From: JAWXBT01 sp964523015
GTDB lineage: Bacteria > Bdellovibrionota_C > UBA2361 > J135
Direction: 5' to 3'
Assembly: GCA_964523015.1 (NCBI GenBank)
Contig: CAZFXN010000066.1
Location: 1 to 11,568 of the forward strand
DNA: 11,568 nucleotides
Shown here: in pieces, positions 1-5,628 of the stretch
Position numbering within the stretch: the first letter of the stretch is position 1
Layout: each line of letters starts with the position of its first letter
The notes under the pieces: generated by a model
Database searches by the model: none
The model's input: only the letters and a program-made list of their open reading frames with translations
What the model was told of the DNA's origin: nothing
Program-made: the position numbers and the translations under genes

Positions 1-911
1 ACTTTTAATAGTCCACGAGCTTCTGGAATAATTCCAATTTTCTCTAGCCCCATTTTTCCTGTCGCACTTTCTCGTCCAGCAGAAAAAAGAATGCAATCAG
101 TGACAATGACTTTACCGCTCTTAAGTTCGGTTACGACTTGTCCATCTTCGCGGGATTTACAACTCTCTACTTTTTCGCCAAGTTTAAATGTTACGCCGAT
201 AGCGCGTAGGCGATAAATAAGGGACTCAATTATTTCAGAATCAACGAAATCAAGAATTTTTTCTCTACTATCGATTAATGTTATTGCGACACCAAGGGCA
301 GCAAACATAGAGGCGTATTCCATTCCAATTACGCCAGCACCAACAACTGTCATAGTGCGTGGAATATCTTTCATCTGAAGTAAGTCATCGCTATCAAAGA
401 TCGAAGTACCGTTAAACTCAACGTTTGATGGTCTATATGGTCGAGCACCAGTTGCAATAACAAAATTGTCCGCAGTTTTTGTCCAATGACCTGCGGTACT
501 TTCAATTTCAACAGTATGAGCATCTTTAAAGGAGGCATGACCATGAATAACGTCTACTCTATTTCTTACAAGTTGAGCTTCGATGGTTTCAATCTCGTGC
601 TGCATAATGTAGTTGCAGCGAAATGTTAAGTCGGCCATCGACATGTCTGATTTAACACGGTAGGCAGAGCCATAAATATTTCGTTGTCTGAATCCGGAGA
701 GATAAAGAACAGCTTCTCTAAATGATTTACTAGGAATGGTTCCGGTGTTTACACAGACTCCACCTACAACCTCACGTGCATCTATAATTGCTACTTTTTT
801 TCTTAGCTTTGCCGCTTGAACAGCAGCTCGTTGTCCTGCAGGCCCACAGCCAATTACGATCAGATCGTAATGAGTTGCTGCATCGTTTGAGTTTGGTATG
901 AGGGTGTTCAT
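1..911 (-). CDS. sthA: Soluble pyridine nucleotide transhydrogenase SthA, C-terminus beyond window
   Basis: FAD-dependent cytosolic enzyme of the disulfide-oxidoreductase family that exchanges reducing equivalents between NADPH and NAD+. I translated it by hand from an ATG at 909-911 (reverse strand); 303 codons are visible of roughly 465 usual for the family. It has an N-terminal FAD Rossmann motif (GCGPAG, residues 21-26), the GTIPSK segment after residue 56, an ATGARPY motif, and a second dinucleotide-binding motif (GAGVIG, 191-196). Where lipoamide dehydrogenase has CxxxxC, this protein has C53-V-N-T-G-T58, so the second redox cysteine is Thr. This is the SthA signature and argues against a thiol-disulfide reductase. 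The upstream region is AT-rich (tatatataaataa) with no clear Shine-Dalgarno site, so the start is likely but not certain. Confidence 0.93.
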   Translation of the reverse strand, partial: MNTLIPNSNDAATHYDLIVIGCGPAGQRAAVQAAKLRKKVAIIDAREVVGGVCVNTGTIPSKSFREAVLYLSGFRQRNIYGSAYRVKSDMSMADLTFRCNYIMQHEIETIEAQLVRNRVDVIHGHASFKDAHTVEIESTAGHWTKTADNFVIATGARPYRPSNVEFNGTSIFDSDDLLQMKDIPRTMTVVGAGVIGMEYASMFAALGVAITLIDSREKILDFVDSEIIESLIYRLRAIGVTFKLGEKVESCKSREDGQVVTELKSGKVIVTDCILFSAGRESATGKMGLEKIGIIPEARGLLK

Positions 912-937
912 ATTTATTTATATATAGTTCAATCTTA

Positions 938-1222
938 GTGAATTTTTTACCCTATGCAGAGCCGACCATTAAAGCTTCGCTATTAATAGTAGATGGCGAT
1001 TTTAAGAATAGGAATCACCTAAAGTTTCACAGAGATGCACTTATTGCAAAGAGGAAAACGAAGGAAAGCGATTTAAGATACAGTGAGATAGAGATGGAAA
1101 AGGTAGCGGTACAGAGCTTGAGAGGGGCTTATGAATTGGGTAATAAGGGACTTAAGAGCATGGTAGAACGTGGTTATGTTTTTGGAGGACGATTTTTCCA
1201 GTTGAGCAATTTAGTTTTCTAA
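938..1222 (+). CDS. Hypothetical protein, 94 aa, doubtful
   Basis: Open frame with a GTG start in the gap between two minus-strand genes. The predicted protein is charged and rich in Lys, Arg and Glu in the middle, with no signal peptide, membrane segment or family motif I recognise. It has no Shine-Dalgarno site and would begin only 26 bp from the divergent sthA start. Composition looks protein-like and nothing overlaps it, so it may be a small gene or the remnant of a longer one. It could equally be chance. Confidence 0.28.
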   Translation: MNFLPYAEPTIKASLLIVDGDFKNRNHLKFHRDALIAKRKTKESDLRYSEIEMEKVAVQSLRGAYELGNKGLKSMVERGYVFGGRFFQLSNLVF

Positions 1223-1237
1223 AGAACTTTGCTAAAG

Positions 1238-2509
1238 CTATCTAAGCATTGATAACGCTTGGTCGATCATTCCATCTACAGTAGAAATCATTTTAGAATT
1301 CGCTTGATACCCTCGCTGAATAGTGATCAAGGTTGGAAATTCTACTCCTAGGTCTACAGTTGATCTTTCAAGTGATTCACCGCGTAGCGTTCCTCTTGCT
1401 CCAGTTCCGGCGGTTCCGTTATTTGGATCCCCTGTTGTATCACTTGCTTGAAATAAATTGTCACCAACTTTTTGCAATCCATCAACATTGTTGAAAGATG
1501 CCATTCCAAGACTTGCGATAACAGCTCTAGTGCCGTTATCAAGAGTAGCGATTACGTCACCATTTTTTGCGATTTCGTACCCGACGAGGGAGCCTGGTTG
1601 AATACCATTACTTACTATGGAGCCAATGGAAGATGGTCGTGCAAATTGAGAGAAGTTAGAAAGATCAACTGTAATATTTCCGGCGGCAGCACCGTTTGCG
1701 TAGGCGGGATTGAGAGTAAGTTGTGCAGCAGCTTTGTTTGCTTCTGGAATAACTCCTGTTTCATCGAAAGTCATTGTGCCTGCACCAAGTAATGTTGGAA
1801 CCCCTATTGTACCACCAACATCACCTCCATCAACATAAGCTTGAACTGTGAATGTATTGGCTGCGGTTTTAAAGAAGGCATAAGAAACCACGTGAGCGGC
1901 ACCTTGGCTGTCGACGGTTTCTGTACTAGTGATAAAATTTGCGGCTGCGTTTAGTTCTCGAAAGGAAGCTGGTGCAGCTGGAGCTGCCGTAATGTCAGAG
2001 GTGCTGCTGAGATTTCCAGTCATTGATAGAGTTGTTGTTGCAGATCCATTTGCATTGAAGTTCAACATGTCAATGACACCAAGCGTTGTTGACGGCACCC
2101 CATTTTCTACAGAAAAGCCAAGTACTTTCTGACCACTTGGCATAGCTAGTTGGCCACTCGAATCAATGGAAAAGTTACCGGCGCGAGTGTATAGCGGTAC
2201 CTCTGTAGTTCCAACGACAAAGAATCCGTCTCCTTCGATACTAACATCAAGACTTCGACCAGTGTCTTCGATAGATCCTGCCTCATGGATGGATCTGACC
2301 CGTGCGACTTGAACGCCATTACCACCGCCATTGACAGTTGAAGAGGTGCCACCTGAGAGACCATCAGAAACTAGGTTTGCGAATTCAGTTCGTTGTGCCT
2401 TGAACCCAGTTGTATTGACATTCGCAATATTGTCACCGATCGCCGCGATAGCTACACCATGCGCATTCATCCCCGCGCTGCTGCTATAAAGTGCTGATTC
2501 CAGTCTCAT
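1238..2509 (-). CDS. flgE: Flagellar hook protein FlgE
   Basis: Structural subunit of the flagellar hook, exported by the flagellar type III apparatus and polymerised outside the cell between rod and filament. At 423 residues it matches the short-to-typical size of the family. The N-terminus carries the rod/hook signature (IGDNIANVNTTGFKAQRTEF, about residues 24-43). The FlgE/F/G core motif DVSIEGDGFFVV lies near residue 90. The C-terminal coiled-coil segment (FPTLITIQRGYQANSKMIST) ends in DGMIDQALSMLR. The middle is Ala/Gly/Thr-rich, as expected for the variable hook domains. The ATG at 2507-2509 has a GGAGAG ribosome site just upstream. No other flagellar gene is visible on either side, so it appears to be transcribed alone or as the last gene before sthA. 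A decayed copy of the dispersed palindrome sits just upstream of the start. Confidence 0.97.
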   Translation of the reverse strand: MRLESALYSSSAGMNAHGVAIAAIGDNIANVNTTGFKAQRTEFANLVSDGLSGGTSSTVNGGGNGVQVARVRSIHEAGSIEDTGRSLDVSIEGDGFFVVGTTEVPLYTRAGNFSIDSSGQLAMPSGQKVLGFSVENGVPSTTLGVIDMLNFNANGSATTTLSMTGNLSSTSDITAAPAAPASFRELNAAANFITSTETVDSQGAAHVVSYAFFKTAANTFTVQAYVDGGDVGGTIGVPTLLGAGTMTFDETGVIPEANKAAAQLTLNPAYANGAAAGNITVDLSNFSQFARPSSIGSIVSNGIQPGSLVGYEIAKNGDVIATLDNGTRAVIASLGMASFNNVDGLQKVGDNLFQASDTTGDPNNGTAGTGARGTLRGESLERSTVDLGVEFPTLITIQRGYQANSKMISTVDGMIDQALSMLR

Positions 2510-2516
2510 AATCTCT

Positions 2517-2534
2517 CCGTCTCTGTGACCGATC
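2517..2534. repeat. Degenerate copy of dispersed palindrome in flgE leader
   Basis: The bases CCGTCTCTGTGACCGATC differ at two positions from the window's palindrome core plus flank. The copy lies 8 bp upstream of the flgE start codon and abuts its Shine-Dalgarno site, so it would be in the 5' untranslated RNA. It is followed by a second self-complementary stretch around GATCGTATGATC (2531-2542). Assignment to the family is by similarity only. Confidence 0.5.
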
Positions 2535-2655
2535 GTATGATCGATCGTTGGGCAAAATTTTCCATGATAGATCAGTGAATTAACTACAAATTGGGAAGAA
2601 ATTACCCAATCTCACTGACCAACCTCGCCCAGTTTCAAATAATGCAAGTCTTGAT

Positions 2656-2777
2656 CCAATATAGTTCCCAATATAGTTCCCCAATATAGTTCTCAGAGAT
2701 GTAGTGTATACGGATAGCTTTTAAGGCCCCCAATATAGTTCTCAGAGATGTAGTGTATACGGATAGCTTTTAAGGCC
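2656..2777. repeat. Tandem duplication of 49 bp preceded by 12-13 bp units
   Basis: The 12-mer CCAATATAGTTC starts at 2656, 2668, 2681 and 2730. The last two head a unit repeated in tandem with a 49 bp period (2681-2729 and 2730-2777) with 48 identical bases. The unit includes TCTCAGAGAT, similar to the core of the dispersed palindrome, followed by GTAGTGTATACGGATAGC. Perfect identity points to a recent duplication. The graded unit lengths (12, 13, 49, 49) suggest repeated slippage or unequal recombination. It lies about 150 bp upstream of flgE. Confidence 0.9.
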
Positions 2778-2823
2778 TCTAAGTAGGGTTAAGTCTGATA
2801 ATAGTAAAATTGGAGGATGAAGT

Positions 2824-2940
2824 ATGGCGTTGAAAAGTAAGAAATCAGTGGTTTGTTCTTAGAAAACCAGCAAAGTGTTTAAAAAATTAGATTATGGTCA
2901 ATTGGAAAGCAAGAGATTGCTGTTTCGGTCTTTTTTTTGA
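2824..2940 (+). pseudogene. Tiny ORF with strong ribosome site, possibly a broken gene
   Basis: A GGAGG at 2812-2816 precedes an ATG at 2824 by 7 bases, the best ribosome site in this gap. The frame gives only 12 residues (MALKSKKSVVCS) before TAG at 2860-2862. The same frame then continues to TGA at 2938-2940 with a basic sequence (KTSKVFKKLDYGQLESKR and on). It could be a leader peptide, the start of a gene decayed by a nonsense mutation, or chance. I do not recognise the sequence. Confidence 0.3.
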
Positions 2941-2961
2941 AATTGAAATTGAAATTGAAAT
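2939..2961. repeat. GAAATT hexamer microsatellite
   Basis: Nearly four tandem copies of GAAATT, ending GAAATG, lie immediately beyond the stop of the transposase gene. It is a length-variable tract candidate; no coding role is evident. Confidence 0.85.
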
Positions 2962-2980
2962 GATAGATTGCCATAATCTT

Positions 2981-3916
2981 TCATTCTATTTTCTCTCTAC
3001 ATTTAAGATGTGGACGATATGTTCCCTCAGGAAATTCTGTATCAAGCTTACCTTGTCGATAGGCAGAAGAAGCTTCTTTGTATGCAAAGTAGATCTCAAA
3101 ATACCACTTTCGATACTGTGCTCTTCGCTCATGACATACGGAAAGAACTCTTGGTCGGTGGCTACTTATCGAAGAGACTTTTGATGAATGTGGCATAGAC
3201 CCTGGTTTGACTTTGATTAAAGCAGCTCTACCTAGGAAACTAGCACCTCTTTGCCGTCGTGCTTCTACAATCATTCGAATTCTCTCTTCACATTTTTCTT
3301 TCATAATCTTTACGTATTCTTTCTGTGAGAGTTCTTCATATCCAGGTAGCCTTGCATACTCAAGGGTAACAATATCAGTAAAATCTTTGATTGAAATTTT
3401 TGAGTTAAATCTTTTTGTTAAATAATATTCTTTCCATCTTACAGTTTTGAATTTTCGTTTTATTCCCCAAATCGCATCATGAAAACAATTATATCCTGGA
3501 TACTGAGAGAGCTTTTCCACAAGCCCATCATTTATTGGCTGTAATACTGTGTAAAAAAAATACTCCTCTATATCATCTGCTCCTGGTAGGAATTCCGCAG
3601 AGTATCTTCTGGCCCAAAAGCGACCACCATTATAGGTAGGAGTATATCTAGGAATTGCACGTGCTACGCTAGAATTTAAATCTCGCATAAAGTCTGATCT
3701 ATTCGCTTGAGGGAAAAGCGCGGTGCCGTGGATATGATTTCCTTCTATAGAAAGAGCGTACAATGTAACTTGGTATCGCTTTGCGTATTTTGCTGCATAT
3801 CCTAGGATTGCTTTTTCTAGATTAGGATTATTAACAAACCATAACTCAGAGTTTCGGCTTCTCGTCGTTAAGAATGAGCTTAGAGTCTTAGATTCTATTC
3901 GTGCATGATATCCCAC
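2981..3916 (-). CDS. REP-associated tyrosine transposase (RAYT, IS200/Y1-like)
   Basis: Single-strand DNA transposase of the HUH/Y1 superfamily. The N-terminal 135 residues hold the diagnostic parts: the metal-binding HUH motif in EGNHIHGTALFP (H61-I-H63), the family block GRFWARRYSAEFL near residues 99-111, and the catalytic-tyrosine helix YTVLQPINDGLV, which matches the family's YIVLNPVRAGLV with Y122 as nucleophile. The remaining 175 residues form a basic C-terminal extension, making the protein longer than typical 150-220 aa members. The start is a GTG at 3914-3916, since an in-frame TAA lies just upstream; no Shine-Dalgarno site is visible. It begins 37 bp after the glycosyltransferase stop and may be co-transcribed with it. 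RAYTs are normally single-copy genes that act in trans on REP palindromes. The dispersed palindrome in this window is a candidate substrate (inference). Confidence 0.9.
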   Translation of the reverse strand: MGYHARIESKTLSSFLTTRSRNSELWFVNNPNLEKAILGYAAKYAKRYQVTLYALSIEGNHIHGTALFPQANRSDFMRDLNSSVARAIPRYTPTYNGGRFWARRYSAEFLPGADDIEEYFFYTVLQPINDGLVEKLSQYPGYNCFHDAIWGIKRKFKTVRWKEYYLTKRFNSKISIKDFTDIVTLEYARLPGYEELSQKEYVKIMKEKCEERIRMIVEARRQRGASFLGRAALIKVKPGSMPHSSKVSSISSHRPRVLSVCHERRAQYRKWYFEIYFAYKEASSAYRQGKLDTEFPEGTYRPHLKCREKIE

Positions 3917-3953
3917 ATCATCTTATCAGAGATTTTCAGCAATAGTTTCCTGA

Positions 3954-5483
3954 TTATTGTTGGTTTATTTTAGTTAAACTTACACTCCGTCTCTGAGAGA
4001 GAATAATACGAGTGCTTTGCCAGAGTTGGCTGCCAATTGGGATATACGTAGTGGTATAGAGATTAGAAGTGTCACTTTGTAGGAATGCTTCAGCAAAAAT
4101 TTCAAGCGCAACAATGTAATCAGGCTGGGTAGCTTCAACTAACTTTGGTGGAATTGAGCCTATGAGGCCTGATTTTCTCTCATTTGGAATATCTAAGGGA
4201 TGAAATTCTAAGGCCAAGGGGGTTACTAATCCAAGAGCATCAATGACACGACCTTTAAATTCAAAACCAAGTCCGCCAATTTCAGGACTTAGAACAGTGG
4301 CGTTAGGCGCTTTTGCATAAAGCCCTTTTCCGATTTCACGATATTTTTCAACACGAAGACCCTGTGAATAAAGTGTAAATGGTTTTGAGTTAAGGGTAAT
4401 TGAAGTCAAATCTGTAATGAATACAAGAATACATGGCATAGAGATAAGAGCAGCTAGAAACAAAAGAGAGGGATTGTTACTACTCCGTCTCAGAGACAGA
4501 ACAGTAGACAGAACAGTAGAGAAAAGTGGAACTAGAATTAGCGGCAGATACCAGGGAAAGATAAGTGCTAACCGAGCAGCATATGTAATTGTTATAACTA
4601 TGGCAGTTGAGAGGGAAAGGAGTTCAATTCTAGTCATTGCTAGACGTTCATTTTTTGGCCTTCTAGAGAAGGTGATTACAACTAGGCAAGCCACTATTAA
4701 GATTAGATAGATTGGTGCAATAAATCGATAAGTTGAATTAATTTCCTCACTTAGAAGCTGATTAAAAAAGAGCTGAATGAATTCTCTCAGAGACAGATCG
4801 TAGACGACGGATTTAGCTAAAATTGGATGGGGAATAAGGGTTCCATAAAAGTGGAGACAAAAAATAATTGGTAATATCGCAACTGCTAAAATTGAGGCTA
4901 GTAGTTTAACGCTTAATTCCTTTCTTAAAATCGATATAAGTATCAGGATTAGCAAAGCAATTGTATATTCAGGTCGAGTGAACGCTGCTAAGGTTACGAA
5001 ACCAAATGAGAGACCTCTTCGCTTTTCATAGATCAGTAATCCTGTCCCAAGAAATAAAACAGCTAATGGTGTTTCCATGAGCCCAAAACTACTTTGCCAT
5101 AGAAATGAAAGTATTGAGACAAACGCAAAAAATTCTAAGAAAAGCGATTTATTCTGAGAGTCTCTAAAAATAATCTTTGTCCAAATTATTGAAGCACATA
5201 CAGAGACTAAACCATTTAATACCGCCGCCGTCTCAGAGACGGATCTTGATGATATTAACCCCACCGTCTCAGAGACGGATCTTAATACCAAGATCCAAAC
5301 GGGGGATGAAGATCCCATAACGGGTTCGGAGGGATTGAAATAAGGAAGTCCGTAATCGATAAAGTTTCTGACAATCCTAAAGTGAATATAGGCGTCATCA
5401 TAAGCGTATGGGGCCAGAAAGACGTGTAGTGCAACGACCGAAGCTGTAATCAACAGAATAAATAATAATTTCGCTAGTTGCAC
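3954..5483 (-). CDS. GT-C-like integral membrane glycosyltransferase
   Basis: Polytopic membrane protein of 509 residues. After a first membrane segment (about 5-24) comes the periplasmic-loop pattern YDDAYIHFRIVRNF...FNPSEPVMGSSSPVW. It is typical of lipid-linked-sugar GT-C transferases, with the D29-D30 pair as likely catalytic acids. About nine further hydrophobic segments follow (between about 86 and 360), then a soluble, probably periplasmic, C-terminal domain of about 130 residues. The sugar, donor and acceptor cannot be told. The start is GTG at 5481-5483 with AGGGG upstream. The gene carries five copies of the dispersed palindrome: two perfect ones encoding RSVSET at residues 68-73 and 80-85, just after the SSPVW motif, and three decayed ones near 4784, 4485 and 3986. 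It also has a 12 bp duplication giving STVLSTVL. The frame stays open throughout. Confidence 0.8.
   Translation of the reverse strand: MQLAKLLFILLITASVVALHVFLAPYAYDDAYIHFRIVRNFIDYGLPYFNPSEPVMGSSSPVWILVLRSVSETVGLISSRSVSETAAVLNGLVSVCASIIWTKIIFRDSQNKSLFLEFFAFVSILSFLWQSSFGLMETPLAVLFLGTGLLIYEKRRGLSFGFVTLAAFTRPEYTIALLILILISILRKELSVKLLASILAVAILPIIFCLHFYGTLIPHPILAKSVVYDLSLREFIQLFFNQLLSEEINSTYRFIAPIYLILIVACLVVITFSRRPKNERLAMTRIELLSLSTAIVITITYAARLALIFPWYLPLILVPLFSTVLSTVLSLRRSSNNPSLLFLAALISMPCILVFITDLTSITLNSKPFTLYSQGLRVEKYREIGKGLYAKAPNATVLSPEIGGLGFEFKGRVIDALGLVTPLALEFHPLDIPNERKSGLIGSIPPKLVEATQPDYIVALEIFAEAFLQSDTSNLYTTTYIPIGSQLWQSTRIILSQRRSVSLTKINQQ
3986..4000. repeat. Decayed dispersed palindrome at the glycosyltransferase C-terminus
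   Basis: TCCGTCTCTGAGAGA matches the palindrome core except at its right end. It encodes part of LSQRRS, about 10 residues before the stop codon and 70 bp from the transposase start. It is the copy closest to the transposase. Confidence 0.6.
4485..4499. repeat. Dispersed palindrome copy, one mismatch, inside glycosyltransferase gene
   Basis: CCGTCTCAGAGACAG differs from the core by one base. In the gene it encodes LSLRRS, in a loop between predicted membrane segments. It directly abuts a 12 bp tandem duplication (4494-4517). Confidence 0.7.
4494..4517. repeat. 12 bp tandem duplication, in frame (STVL x2)
   Basis: AGACAGAACAGT occurs twice without interruption. On the gene strand it adds a second STVL next to a dispersed palindrome. 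Exact identity suggests recent slippage; the frame is preserved. Confidence 0.85.
4784..4799. repeat. Decayed dispersed palindrome inside glycosyltransferase gene
   Basis: CTCTCAGAGACAGATC resembles the palindrome's right arm plus GATC flank, with changes in the left arm. It encodes DLSLRE in a hydrophilic loop. It could be coincidence by itself, but it is the fourth similar string in this gene. Confidence 0.4.
5228..5283 (-). repeat. Direct doublet of the dispersed palindrome, 36 bp period
   Basis: Two identical 20 bp elements (5228-5247 and 5264-5283), each reading AAGATCCGTCTCTGAGACGG on the gene strand, are separated by 16 bases. Each has a perfect inverted repeat CCGTCTC / GAGACGG around a single central base, and the AAGAT flank gives it polarity. 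The period is 12 codons, so both copies encode RSVSET in the same frame (residues 68-73 and 80-85). The doublet lies right after a conserved GT-C motif. Confidence 0.93.
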
Positions 5484-5628
5484 GCTTTCCCCTACGGAGT
5501 TTTTTCATATTGTGTAAGAAAAGGAATCACGAGAAAAGAGATTATCCCGTTTTTACTAAATAAATCAGGTTCCTGTGCGCCTTTAAGCTTAAGATCCTTT
5601 AAGTTCAGCGAAGTAACAAGGAAGTAAA
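5484..5628. promoter_or_regulatory. Divergent promoter region of glycosyltransferase and FadL-like genes
   Basis: 145 bp between two divergent start codons, so promoters for both genes should lie here. AT-rich hexamers resembling -10 boxes are present (GATAAT on the minus strand, near GATTATCCCG on the plus strand), but I find no convincing -35 partner. The plus-side end carries a self-complementary TTAAGCTTAA and a duplicated CTTTAAG (5581-5604), which could be an operator. The porin has a clear AAGGAAG ribosome site at its 3' edge. Confidence 0.45.

Larger units (their letters stand above)
2510..2980. other. 471 bp intergenic region upstream of flgE, repeat-rich
   Basis: No confident gene. 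From left to right it holds the degenerate palindrome at the flgE leader, a short inverted repeat (ATTGGG 2590-2595 with CCCAAT 2605-2610, a 9-base loop on the flgE side), stacked units and a 49 bp duplication (2656-2777), a tiny ORF with a strong ribosome site (2824), and a GAAATT hexamer run (2939-2961). The flgE promoter must lie here. I looked for a sigma-54 pattern: TGGAAAATTTTGCC on the reverse strand has the GG-GC spacing two bases short, so no promoter is called. Confidence 0.6.

Noticed and set aside
1472..2132. Plus-strand open frames opposite flgE
   Set aside because: They lie fully within a clear FlgE coding region and show no family motif; they are shadows of its codon pattern.
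2545..2565. Possible sigma-54 promoter for flgE on the reverse strand (TGGAAAATTTTGCC)
   Set aside because: The GG to GC distance is two bases too short and the -24 element is poor.
2894..3425. Plus-strand open frames across and beyond the transposase 3' end
   Set aside because: They overlap the transposase on the other strand and have low-complexity starts from the GAAATT run; no ribosome site.
5228..5283. The palindrome halves (CGTCTC/GAGACG) match a type IIS restriction recognition sequence
   Set aside because: Any palindrome with these arms would match. No restriction or methylase gene is visible, so it is best treated as coincidence.
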